The translations under genes and the position numbers were made by a program. From NCBI GenBank assembly GCA_002399265.1, contig DHDG01000020.1, positions 30,019 through 54,724 of the forward strand: a stretch of DNA of 24,706 bases. Reading direction: 5' to 3'. Shown piece after piece: positions 13,903-22,352 of the stretch; the first letter of the stretch is position 1, and each line of letters starts with the position of its first letter. Source of the DNA: Firmicutes bacterium UBA4882. GTDB lineage: Bacteria > Bacillota > UBA4882. The notes under the pieces were generated by a model, which saw only the letters and a program-made list of their open reading frames with translations, did no database searches and was not told the origin of the DNA.

Positions 13903-14151
13903 TTTTTGGACGCGGCGTTGATTCTTTGTGGAGATTATTTTTCCACCGGTGGTTGATTATGTGCAAAAGTGGACAAGCCGTCATTTTTCCACCGTCTAAT
14001 CCACATCTGTTGCAAGGCGCTTTTTCTTTTCGCAATCGCTGTTCATCCGCTTTTCCACGTCATACACAGGTACTACTACTACGGTTAAGATCTTTATAGA
14101 TCTCTTAAATAACTAATAGTAATTACACCGGTGGATACAGGAGGGTGTTTT
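13903..14151. other. dnaA-dnaN intergenic part of the replication origin
   Basis: This 249-base gap holds degenerate DnaA boxes, including TTTTGCACA (13960-13968 on the minus strand) and TAATCCACA (13997-14005, plus). TTTTTCCACCG occurs twice (13938 and 13984). CACCGGTGG occurs at 13944-13952 and 14126-14134, bracketing the region. The downstream end carries the putative unwinding element and an AT-rich stretch (14084-14125). No terminator follows dnaA. Confidence 0.85.
14051..14082 (+). promoter_or_regulatory. putative basal origin unwinding element (DnaA boxes plus DnaA-trios)
   Basis: Two abutting DnaA-box-like sites, TTTTCCACG (14051-14059) and TCATACACA (14060-14068), are followed by GG and then by CTA repeated three times (14073-14081). 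The AT-rich stretch to 14125 comes next. In Bacillus subtilis the same order, box, GC-rich step and then 3'-GAT-5' trios just before dnaN, is the site where DnaA opens the duplex. The match in order and place is strong, although both boxes deviate from consensus. Confidence 0.75.
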
Positions 14152-15255
14152 ATGAAATTTCAATGTATGCAGGAAGATTTTTCGCGCGCACTACAAGTTG
14201 TGTCCCGTGCTGTGGCTACAAGAAGCACGCTGCCTGTGCTAAGTGGCATCTATTTTGAGCTGGACAGCGCCCGGCTAAGATGCTTAGGCACAGATCTGGA
14301 GATTGGCATTGAAACTTCAATTCCGGTAACAGCAGTCGAAGGAAATGGTAATTTTGTTTTGCCTGGTAAAACAATTGCTGATTTGGTGCGCAAATTAAGT
14401 ACAGAGATCGTCAAAATGGAGATCTCTGAAACTGCTAATCAAGCCATTGTCAAAGCTGGCAAATCCGTTTTTCACTTGAATTTGATGTCTGTTTCAGACT
14501 ACCCCTCCAATCCGTCCCGGAAAGAAGAGACCATCTGGACATTAACAGACGTGTTCCTAAGAGACGCGATTCGACGCACCAATTTCGCTACGCTGCCCAA
14601 TGACAGTCGGCCGTTTCTATCCAGTATTCTGCTCGAACTGGAAGGCAATCGTTTCCGTGCTGTGGCTACTGATGTAAGTCGTCTGGCGGTTCAGGAAGGT
14701 TTATTGGAAACTGCGGCGGAAAGCAAAATATCGATGATGGTACCGGTGCGTGCGATGCAAGAGGTTTTTAAGCTATTAAGCGGCGCCGAAGAAGAACGGG
14801 TGGAAGTAGCTGTTTCCGAACGGCAGATCATGTTCCGGTGTCGGGAAGCCAGCTTGTTTAGCAGGTTAATCACGGGCCAGTTTCCGCAATACGAGCAAGT
14901 CATTCCGAAGAGCTCCGCTACGATTGCGACGATTAACAAAAATGATCTGGCGGCAGCTTTGGACAGGGTTTCTTTGTTCGTCTCTTCCGTGCGGATGATC
15001 GTGTCCCAGGGCCGCATACAGTTGAATGCGAATGGGCCGGATGTCGGTGATGCTTATGAAGAAATCGAGGCTGCTATTGAAGGACCAGATCTTGAGATCG
15101 GTTTTAATGGCAAATTCTTGATTGACTTTTTGAAAGTTACCGATAGCGAAACTGTCCGGATGAGTTTTAACGGCGCCAGGACCCCGGTGTTAATGGATAC
15201 TCAGGACGATGAAAATTATCTGTACGTCGTGATGCCGCTGTTATTGAGTGAATGA
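14152..15255 (+). CDS. dnaN: DNA polymerase III sliding clamp (beta subunit)
   Basis: This 367-residue protein forms the ring-shaped dimer that tethers DNA polymerase III and other partners to DNA. The three-fold repeated clamp fold fits the length, and the N-terminus MKFQCMQEDFSRALQVVSRA and the C-terminal VMPLLLSE, which contributes to the partner-binding pocket, match the family. The ATG at 14152 has GGAGGG six bases upstream (14140-14145). An in-frame GTG at 14131 lies before this site and is unlikely. It is separated from recF by 45 bases. The S4-domain gene yaaA, which lies here in Bacillus, is absent. Confidence 0.97.
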   Translation: MKFQCMQEDFSRALQVVSRAVATRSTLPVLSGIYFELDSARLRCLGTDLEIGIETSIPVTAVEGNGNFVLPGKTIADLVRKLSTEIVKMEISETANQAIVKAGKSVFHLNLMSVSDYPSNPSRKEETIWTLTDVFLRDAIRRTNFATLPNDSRPFLSSILLELEGNRFRAVATDVSRLAVQEGLLETAAESKISMMVPVRAMQEVFKLLSGAEEERVEVAVSERQIMFRCREASLFSRLITGQFPQYEQVIPKSSATIATINKNDLAAALDRVSLFVSSVRMIVSQGRIQLNANGPDVGDAYEEIEAAIEGPDLEIGFNGKFLIDFLKVTDSETVRMSFNGARTPVLMDTQDDENYLYVVMPLLLSE

Positions 15256-15300
15256 GTCCAGGCAGATGGCATTGCCACACAATTCCGGGAGTGTCATTCA

Positions 15301-16428
15301 TTGATTCTGAAAAAAATAGAGCTTCGTAATTTCCGCAATTACGTCCGCCAAAGCAGTGAATTTTCGGAACGGGTTAATATTTTTTCCGGTGCCAATGCCC
15401 AGGGGAAAACGAATTTGCTGGAAGCTATTTATCTGCTGGCGCTGGGCAAATCATTTCGCGCTGGCCATGATCGCGAGCTAGTCCGGCATGACTGTCAAGC
15501 TTTCAGCGTGCAAGGGATGCTGACTGGCGATGTCTTTCCGGTACAGCCATCCACAATCACGATCAATAGTGACGGTTCTCGTAAAAAGATCTTCTTGAAT
15601 GGTACCCCGCTGCGCAAGCAGACTGATCTCGTCGGGATGGCCAAAGTGGTGTTGTTTGCTCCGGAAGACCTCCAGATTGTGAAAAGTGCACCATCTTTTC
15701 GCCGTCAGTTTCTGGATATCGGTTTGGCGCAATGCAGCAGTATTTATCGGGATGATCTTTACCGCTACACCGCCGTGCTGACGCAGCGCAACCGATTTCT
15801 AAAAGACCAGATCGGTAAAAGAGTCGACCGCAATGAGTTAGCTGCCTGGAATGACCAGCTAATCAAATATGCCAATCGGGTTGCGGCCGGGCGTTACCAT
15901 GGATTGGCGATTCTGGCACCGATCGCGTCCAGATACCACGCCATGGTCAGTAATCAGCGCGAAGAGTTGCATGTGTCGTATAAATCCGCATTAAATCCGG
16001 CGTCAAAATCAAGTTTAGAACCAGCCGCTGAAACTTATGGCCATGCACTGGCTGCCAAACTGCATGAATTGGAATACGCCGAATTGGCGCGCGGTCTGAC
16101 GTTAGCCGGGCCGCACCGCGATGATCTGATGCTGACCATTCCCGATCAGGGGGAACTGCGTGTTTATGCTTCGCAAGGGCAATCCCGGACGGCGGCGCTG
16201 GCATTGAAAATGGCGCTGGTTGAGCTAATTAAAGAAATGACAGGCGATTATCCGCTGCTGCTGTTGGATGACGTCTTATCAGAATTTGATAATGAAAGAA
16301 AGTCCGCTCTTCTGGAAACTGTCATGGGGATCACCCAAACGTTTATTACCACTACAGATCCGGAGCGTTTTTCGGACAATCCGGATTGCAAAATGTTTCG
16401 AGTTGAAGGCGGGGCAATTCAGGAATGA
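15301..16428 (+). CDS. recF: DNA replication and repair protein RecF
   Basis: This 375-residue SMC-like ATPase helps load RecA at single-strand gaps with RecO and RecR. Walker A GANAQGKT (30-37), the ABC signature region SQGQSRTAALALKMA and Walker B PLLLLDDVLSEFD are all present. The start is TTG (15301), with GGGAG nine bases upstream and the typical MILKKIELRNFRNY beginning. The stop overlaps the next gene as ATGA, so the two are translationally coupled. Confidence 0.97.
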   Translation: MILKKIELRNFRNYVRQSSEFSERVNIFSGANAQGKTNLLEAIYLLALGKSFRAGHDRELVRHDCQAFSVQGMLTGDVFPVQPSTITINSDGSRKKIFLNGTPLRKQTDLVGMAKVVLFAPEDLQIVKSAPSFRRQFLDIGLAQCSSIYRDDLYRYTAVLTQRNRFLKDQIGKRVDRNELAAWNDQLIKYANRVAAGRYHGLAILAPIASRYHAMVSNQREELHVSYKSALNPASKSSLEPAAETYGHALAAKLHELEYAELARGLTLAGPHRDDLMLTIPDQGELRVYASQGQSRTAALALKMALVELIKEMTGDYPLLLLDDVLSEFDNERKSALLETVMGITQTFITTTDPERFSDNPDCKMFRVEGGAIQE

Positions 16429-17354
16429 GCGGATTGCATAGACTCGGTTCCATTATAGACGGATTTTTGAGTGGCGCTGGTACCAGGAATAAGATCAAAT
16501 CCTATCTGATTCTGGATATCTGGCCGCAGGTGATCGGGAGCGCATTGGAGGGCAAAACAGAAGCTCAGGCTGTTAAAAACGGCGTTTTATATGTCACCTG
16601 TGTTTCTCCGCCGCTGGCGCATCAACTTTCTTTTATGAAGCGCGAATTGCTGAAGAAAATTGCGGTTCAAGTCGGTGCCGGCGTAATCCGGGATATCCGG
16701 TTTCAAGCGGGGGAAATAGATTTAAGTCGTGCTGGCGGCAAGATCCATCCGGGTGCAAAGGATCGTGCGCCCCAAAAGCTGGAGGAGTTAAACGCCGAAG
16801 AAACCGCACACTTGGATTTATTGCGCCAGGAACTGATCGAGGCCGAGACTGATCCGGCATTGGAGAGTGCTTTTTTAAAAGCTGTCACAGCTGCCAAACG
16901 CGTGCGCAAAACGCGCATGAAGGAAGGCTGTCAGCCCTGTCAAAGATGCGGTGCCCTTTTAGAGCAGGACAGCGGCGGGACCTCATTGTGCTCAGTTTGC
17001 GAACAGACCGATTCGCGCAAACATGTTGAGGAAGTAGCGGAACAGCTGCGGCTTACTCCTTGGAAATCATATCAGGAACTACGGCAGGATCATCCCGCGC
17101 TGACGCAATTAGAATACCAACTGGCGCGCCGGGACAAACTGCAACAGCTCAGCCGTGAGATTAACCGCATTACCAACACGCTGACTTATGCCCATTTTCA
17201 GGCCGCGCATACGGCGAGCCGTGAACTCAGTAAATTACGCACCTTGGTGCTGGAATATGTCATGGTTTATGATGCACGCATCTATCAAGATTTGACCTGT
17301 GAAAAGGTGAGCGCAGTTTTGGGAAAGAATACTGCTAACTGTCTATTTTCTTAA
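16425..17354 (+). CDS. DUF721/DciA-like protein with zinc ribbon and C-terminal extension
   Basis: The first 95 or so residues match DUF721, the family of DciA, a loader of the replicative helicase in many bacteria that lack DnaC or DnaI. Visible features are LGSIIDGFL near the start, IWPQVIGSALEGKTEAQAV and GVLYVTCVSPPLAHQLSFMKRELLKKI. A charged linker follows, then a putative zinc ribbon with Cys172, Cys175, Cys189 and Cys192 (plus Cys169), then a mostly helical C-terminal part of about 110 residues that I do not recognise. At 309 residues it is about twice the size of typical DUF721 proteins. It is coupled to recF by an ATGA overlap. The domain assignment is confident. The helicase-loader role is inferred from the family and the origin-proximal position. 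Confidence 0.85.
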   Translation: MSGLHRLGSIIDGFLSGAGTRNKIKSYLILDIWPQVIGSALEGKTEAQAVKNGVLYVTCVSPPLAHQLSFMKRELLKKIAVQVGAGVIRDIRFQAGEIDLSRAGGKIHPGAKDRAPQKLEELNAEETAHLDLLRQELIEAETDPALESAFLKAVTAAKRVRKTRMKEGCQPCQRCGALLEQDSGGTSLCSVCEQTDSRKHVEEVAEQLRLTPWKSYQELRQDHPALTQLEYQLARRDKLQQLSREINRITNTLTYAHFQAAHTASRELSKLRTLVLEYVMVYDARIYQDLTCEKVSAVLGKNTANCLFS

Positions 17355-17397
17355 CAAATGGACCAGTTTTTGTGATAGTATTACGGAGGTGAGATTT

Positions 17398-17715
17398 TTG
17401 TTTTTACACCTTGGCGGAGATAAAGTAGTACTCACGAGAGAACTCATTGCCATTATCAATTTGGAGAGCCCGGTGATCGCGCCCAGCACGAAAGAGTTCA
17501 TGAAAGTGGCAGAAGAAGAGGGTTTTGTAACTAGTTTGGCAGAAAAAGATCCCAAGTCCTGCGTCATAACCGACCGCGATGTCTATATGTCACCGATCTC
17601 ATCCGTTACGTTGAAAAATAGAGCCGGGTTTGTAGAAAAAATCAGTATTAAAAAAAAGCGGCCCAGGAAGGCACGCTCGGTGCGATCGGCCCGATCCGCG
17701 CATTCAGCGCATTAG
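17398..17715 (+). CDS. remB: RemB-like DUF370 regulator
   Basis: This 105-residue protein resembles RemB (YaaB) of Bacillus, a small DUF370-family protein encoded between recF and gyrB. The related RemA is a DNA-binding regulator of matrix genes. Matching parts are FLHLGGDKVVLTRELIAI near the start, CVITDRDVYMSPISSVTLKNR in the middle and FVEKISI. I chose a TTG start at 17398, because GGAGGTGA (17385-17392) lies five bases upstream. A GTG at 17389 lies inside that site. After the conserved part comes a strongly basic tail (KKKRPRKARSV) ending in RS-A-RS-A-HS-A-H, absent from the roughly 80-residue Bacillus protein. The 43-base gap after the DUF721 gene may hold a promoter (TAGTAT near 17,371), but this is weak. 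Confidence 0.85.
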   Translation: MFLHLGGDKVVLTRELIAIINLESPVIAPSTKEFMKVAEEEGFVTSLAEKDPKSCVITDRDVYMSPISSVTLKNRAGFVEKISIKKKRPRKARSVRSARSAHSAH

Positions 17716-17750
17716 GCGAGATAACTTAACTCCCGGGAGGGAATAACTAA

Positions 17751-19679
17751 TTGGATCAGCTAAACGGTAGAAATGGAAATAGTACGCAACAATATGGTGC
17801 AGAACAGATTCAGGTTCTGGAAGGACTGGAAGCTGTTAAAAAGCGCCCCGCCATGTATATCGGCAGCACCGATACACGCGGGTTGCACCATCTGGTCTAC
17901 GAAGTAGTCGATAACAGTATCGACGAGGCCATGAACGGCAATTGTGATCAGATTGACGTGATCATCAATGATGACAATTCAGTGACTAACATCGACAACG
18001 GACGCGGTATTCCTGTAGAAATGCATGAGAAGACCGGCAAATCGGCACTAGAAGTTGTTCACACGGTCTTGCACGCCGGTGGAAAGTTTGGCGGCGGCGG
18101 TTACAGCGTCTCCGGCGGTTTGCATGGAGTTGGTGTATCGGTTGTTAACGCCCTTTCTGAGTGGCTGGAAGTGGAAGTTTACTGGAAAGACGGCAAAGTC
18201 TATTTTCAGCGTTACGAGCGCGGCAAGGCGGTCGCGCCTGTTAAAGTCATCGGCACGACTGATAAGTCCGGTACTAAAACGACTTTTAAACCGGACCCGC
18301 TCATTTTTGAAACCACCGAGTTTGATTGGGATACCTTATCCCATCGTTTGCGCGAGCTTGCTTTTTTGAACAGCGGGCTGCGTATCACGCTGACCGATGT
18401 CAAAGCGGAAAAGAAAGCCGAGTATAAGTATGATGGCGGCTTGATCGCCTTTGTCGAACACCTCAACAAGAACAAGAACGAACTGCACAAAGAAGTCATC
18501 AGCATCAATAAACAGGTTGGCGATGTTGGGGTTGAAATCGCCATTCAATATAACGACAGTTATGTGGAAAGCGTTTTTTCATTTGCCAATGATATTAACA
18601 CCCACGAGGGCGGGACGCACTTATCCGGATTCCGTTCCGCGCTGACGCGTTCGATTAATGACTATGCCCGCAAGTCGGGTCAGCTTAAAGAAAATGATCA
18701 GAATTTAGCAGGCGAAGATGTCCGTGAGGGGCTCACCGCTGTAATCAGTGTGAAGCTCCCTAACCCTCAATTTGAGGGCCAGACCAAAATGAAACTCGGC
18801 AACAGCGAAGTGCGCGGGATTGTTGAGTCAGTAGTGAACGAAGGTTTGGACTACTTTTTTGAGCAGAATCCCAGCCCCAGTAAGAAGATTATCGAAAAAT
18901 GCCTAATGGCTTCCAGGGCCAGGGATGCCGCCCGAAAAGCCCGTGAACTGACGCGTCGCAAAAGTGCACTGGAAACCACTTCACTGCCTGGCAAACTGGC
19001 GGACTGCTCCTTTAAAGAAGCGGATCTTTGCGAACTCTACATTGTGGAGGGCGACTCGGCGGGAGGTTCGGCCAAGCAGGGACGCGATCGCCGCTTTCAG
19101 GCTATCCTGCCGCTGCGCGGGAAAATTCTCAACGTGGAAAAAGCTCAACTGGATCGCATCCTCAACAACGAAGAAATCAAGTCGATGATCACGGCCCTCG
19201 GTACCGGGATTAGCGATGATTTTGACATCACCAGATTACGCTATGGCAAGATCATTATCATGACCGATGCTGACGATGACGGCTCCCATATCCGGACGCT
19301 GCTGCTAACGTTCTTCTTCCGCTATATGCAGGAATTGCTTGAGCGTGGCCACGTATACATTGCACAGCCGCCGCTGTTTATGGTCAAAAAGGGTAAGGAA
19401 GAACATTACGCCTATAGCCAGAAAGAGCTGGACGCCATCATGGAACGCATCGGACGTTCAAACTACACAGTACAGCGCTACAAAGGTCTTGGAGAAATGA
19501 ACGCGGATCAGCTCTGGGATACGACCATGGATCCGGCTAATCGTACGCTGCTGCAAGTGCGCCTGCAGGATGCGGTGGAAGCGGACTTGACTTTCACCAT
19601 GCTGATGGGTGACAAAGTTGAGCCGCGTAGGGAATTTATCATGGAACATGCCCACGAAGTTCGTAACCTTGAGGTTTAA
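17751..19679 (+). CDS. gyrB: DNA gyrase subunit B
   Basis: This 642-residue subunit supplies the ATPase and TOPRIM functions of gyrase, which introduces negative supercoils ahead of replication and transcription. The GHKL ATP site is visible at EVVDNSIDEA (51-60), DNGRGIP (82-88) and GGLHGVG (122-128). The TOPRIM motif EGDSAGGSAKQGRDR and the metal-binding DADDDG are intact, and the length is that of a standard GyrB. The start is TTG (17751), with GGGAGGG about nine bases upstream. It is followed by gyrA after 21 bases, so the two form one operon. Confidence 0.98.
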   Translation: MDQLNGRNGNSTQQYGAEQIQVLEGLEAVKKRPAMYIGSTDTRGLHHLVYEVVDNSIDEAMNGNCDQIDVIINDDNSVTNIDNGRGIPVEMHEKTGKSALEVVHTVLHAGGKFGGGGYSVSGGLHGVGVSVVNALSEWLEVEVYWKDGKVYFQRYERGKAVAPVKVIGTTDKSGTKTTFKPDPLIFETTEFDWDTLSHRLRELAFLNSGLRITLTDVKAEKKAEYKYDGGLIAFVEHLNKNKNELHKEVISINKQVGDVGVEIAIQYNDSYVESVFSFANDINTHEGGTHLSGFRSALTRSINDYARKSGQLKENDQNLAGEDVREGLTAVISVKLPNPQFEGQTKMKLGNSEVRGIVESVVNEGLDYFFEQNPSPSKKIIEKCLMASRARDAARKARELTRRKSALETTSLPGKLADCSFKEADLCELYIVEGDSAGGSAKQGRDRRFQAILPLRGKILNVEKAQLDRILNNEEIKSMITALGTGISDDFDITRLRYGKIIIMTDADDDGSHIRTLLLTFFFRYMQELLERGHVYIAQPPLFMVKKGKEEHYAYSQKELDAIMERIGRSNYTVQRYKGLGEMNADQLWDTTMDPANRTLLQVRLQDAVEADLTFTMLMGDKVEPRREFIMEHAHEVRNLEV

Positions 19680-19700
19680 CCCGGAAGTGGAGGCGCCGCA

Positions 19701-22157
19701 ATGAGTCTTGACGAAGGAAAAATCATTACAGTTGACATAGACAGGGAAATGAGGCATTCGTACCTGACGTACGCCATGACGACGATCATCGGGCGGGCGA
19801 TTCCCGATGCGCGTGATGGCTTGAAACCGGTACACCGCCGCATTCTCTATGGTATGTATGAGACCGGCACCACGCCGGATAAGCCCTATAAGAAATCAGC
19901 CCGTATCGCCGGTGATGTTATGGGTCGTTACCATCCACATGGTGATGCAGCGATTTACGATTCTATGGTGCGTATGGCGCAGGATTTTTCGTACCGTTAT
20001 CCCCTGGTCGATGGTCACGGTAACTTTGGCTCGGTGGACGGTGATCCGCCGGCAGCGTCCCGTTATACGGAAGCGCGGCTTTCCAAAGTAGCCCTGCATC
20101 TACTGGCCGAGATCGAAAAAGAAACGGTCGACTTTATTCCGAACTACGATGAAAGCATGCAGGAGCCGACGGTGTTGCCGTCGCGCTTCCCAAATCTGCT
20201 GGTGAACGGTTCCGCTGGTATTGCCGTAGGTATGGCGACGAATATACCGCCCCATAATCTCGGAGAAGTAATCGACGGTGCCGTTTTGTTGATTGATAAC
20301 CCTGAAGCTGAAGACGAAGAGCTGCTCAAGATCGTCAAAGGCCCCGACTTTCCGACGGCAGGCATTATACTGGGCCGGGAGGGTATTCGGGATGCCTACC
20401 TGACTGGGCGCGGTTCGATCAAAGTACGCGCCAGAGCGAAAATTGAACCGATGAGCGGCAATAAGCACCGCATTTTGGTCACGGAAATTCCCTATCAGGT
20501 TAATAAAGCCAAATTGGTAGAGCGCATCGCTGAATTGGTGCGGGATAAGGTGATTGATGGCATCACCGATCTGCGTGATGAGTCTGACCGTACCGGTATG
20601 CGCATCGTGATCGAACTGCGCCGCGATGTTAATCCCAATATTATCCTAAACTTGCTATACAAGCATACCTCCATGCAGGATTCCTTTGGCGTGATCATGC
20701 TGGCGCTGGTGAATGGCCAGCCGCGCGTCCTGACCTTGCGCGAATGCTTGAATGTATATCTGGAGCATCAGCAAGAAGTTGTTACGCGCAGAACGCGCTA
20801 TGATTTGCGCAAAGCGGAAGAACGCGCTCACATCCTGGAAGGACTGCGTATTGCGCTCGACCATATAGACGCCATTATTAAACTGATTCGTGCTTCGCGT
20901 ACTGTTGATGAAGCCCGTGACGGTTTGATGGAGAATTTCGGGCTTAGCGATAAGCAGGCCCAGGCGATTCTGGACATGCGTCTGCAAAGGCTGACTGGTC
21001 TCGAACGCGATAAAATCGAAGCCGAATATCAGGAGCTGATTGCTAAAATCGCCTATTACAAGGATTTGCTCTCTGACGTCCATAAACTCATGGGGATCGT
21101 CAAACAAGAGATGCTTGAAATCCGCGACAAATATAGCGAGGGACGCCGCACTGAAATCACAATCGGAGAGGGCGAGCTGGAAATTGAAGACCTGATCGCC
21201 GAGGAAGATATTGTGATTACGGCGACGTATAACGGCTATATTAAACGCACGCCGGTCGGTCTTTACCGCAACCAGAAACGTGGCGGGCGGGGTATTTCGG
21301 GGATCAGTACCCGGGAAGAAGATTTCGTGATCCATCTCTTTGTTACGACCACCCACGATTATGTACTCTTCTTTACTAATCAGGGCCGGGTCTATCAGTT
21401 GAAGGGGCATGAGATACCGGAGACCGGACGCCAAGCTCGAGGAACCGCGATCATCAATCTCATCAATGTGGAGCCTGGCGAACGTGTTACGGCCATCTTA
21501 ACGATCCGCGATTTTGATGACCAGCATACGATCTTTATGGGGACCAGATTCGGTGTCGTTAAAAAGACATTGTTGTCCGAGTTTAGCACGAACCGTAAAA
21601 CCGGATTGATCGCCATTGGACTGGATGACGGCGATGAGTTGATTGGGGCAGAAATTACGGATGGCGAGTTTGAAGTCATGATGGCCACGCGCCGCGGTCA
21701 GTCAATCCGCTTCCACGAAGACCAAGTGCGCGCCATGGGACGTAACGCACGCGGGGTCAAGGGGATCACGCTGGACGAGAATGATTTTGTGATCGGCATG
21801 GACGTGGTCAAATTAGGTACCGACTTGCTGGTAGTTACAGAAAAAGGGTATGGCAAGCGTACCGCGGTAGATGAATACCGTCTGCAGAGCCGCGGCGGCA
21901 AAGGCATTAAAACACTGCGCATCGCAGAGAAAAACGGATTGATTGTCGGCATGCGGGTCGTCTCGGACTCCGACGAAATGATGTTTGTTACCGCGCTCGG
22001 TGTACTGATTCGCATGAAAGTCAAAGACATCTCACGATATGGCCGCGATACACAAGGCGTCAAGATCATGAAACTCGACGATGAGGACTTTGTGACCACA
22101 CTGGCCTTGGTAGCGATCAAGGATGATGAAGATGATGTTCAGGAGGAACTATTCTAG
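19701..22157 (+). CDS. gyrA: DNA gyrase subunit A
   Basis: This 818-residue subunit cuts and rejoins DNA through the catalytic tyrosine Tyr122 (AASRYTEARL) and wraps DNA with its C-terminal beta-pinwheel. The GyrA box QKRGGRG, which marks gyrase rather than topoisomerase IV, is present, so assignment to gyrA is firm. In the quinolone-resistance region HPHGDAAIYD, alanine occupies the position of E. coli Ser83, and Asp87 is kept. The tail ends in an acidic run (DDEDDVQEELF). The ATG has GTGGAGG seven bases upstream. A terminator at 22254-22285 ends the operon. Confidence 0.98.
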   Translation: MSLDEGKIITVDIDREMRHSYLTYAMTTIIGRAIPDARDGLKPVHRRILYGMYETGTTPDKPYKKSARIAGDVMGRYHPHGDAAIYDSMVRMAQDFSYRYPLVDGHGNFGSVDGDPPAASRYTEARLSKVALHLLAEIEKETVDFIPNYDESMQEPTVLPSRFPNLLVNGSAGIAVGMATNIPPHNLGEVIDGAVLLIDNPEAEDEELLKIVKGPDFPTAGIILGREGIRDAYLTGRGSIKVRARAKIEPMSGNKHRILVTEIPYQVNKAKLVERIAELVRDKVIDGITDLRDESDRTGMRIVIELRRDVNPNIILNLLYKHTSMQDSFGVIMLALVNGQPRVLTLRECLNVYLEHQQEVVTRRTRYDLRKAEERAHILEGLRIALDHIDAIIKLIRASRTVDEARDGLMENFGLSDKQAQAILDMRLQRLTGLERDKIEAEYQELIAKIAYYKDLLSDVHKLMGIVKQEMLEIRDKYSEGRRTEITIGEGELEIEDLIAEEDIVITATYNGYIKRTPVGLYRNQKRGGRGISGISTREEDFVIHLFVTTTHDYVLFFTNQGRVYQLKGHEIPETGRQARGTAIINLINVEPGERVTAILTIRDFDDQHTIFMGTRFGVVKKTLLSEFSTNRKTGLIAIGLDDGDELIGAEITDGEFEVMMATRRGQSIRFHEDQVRAMGRNARGVKGITLDENDFVIGMDVVKLGTDLLVVTEKGYGKRTAVDEYRLQSRGGKGIKTLRIAEKNGLIVGMRVVSDSDEMMFVTALGVLIRMKVKDISRYGRDTQGVKIMKLDDEDFVTTLALVAIKDDEDDVQEELF

Positions 22158-22162
22158 TACGC

Positions 22163-22191
22163 GGAACTTTGGGGACGGTTCTAAAAGTTCC
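22163..22191. repeat. REP-like inverted repeat with GGGGACGGTTCT core
   Basis: A perfect 8-bp inverted repeat (GGAACTTT / AAAGTTCC) encloses a 13-base loop starting GGGGACGGTTCT. From memory, GGGGACGGTTCT-type sequences recur as dispersed palindromic repeats in clostridial genomes. Only one copy is in this window, so the class is a suggestion. Confidence 0.5.
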
Positions 22192-22253
22192 AAATGACAA
22201 ATAATGGCATCTGTTGGTTGGAATCTGTTAAAGGGTGGCTTACGAGCGAATTT

Positions 22254-22285
22254 GCCGGGTGCCTTGCGGGGCACCCGGCTCTTTT
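22254..22285 (+). terminator. intrinsic terminator of gyrB-gyrA
   Basis: A perfect 10-bp GC-rich stem (GCCGGGTGCC / GGCACCCGGC, loop TTGCGG) is followed by TCTTTT, 97 bases after the gyrA stop. Confidence 0.9.
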
Positions 22286-22352
22286 GATTTACTATTCTGA
22301 TCTTGAATGGTACGATATTCTAAAGCAACCTTTATAAGTAAGGGGTGTGTTT

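Noticed and set aside
20655..21434. Long minus-strand frame (259 codons) inside gyrA
   Set aside because: It is antisense to a fully conserved gyrA coding region and has no family features, so it is a mirror of gyrA codon usage.
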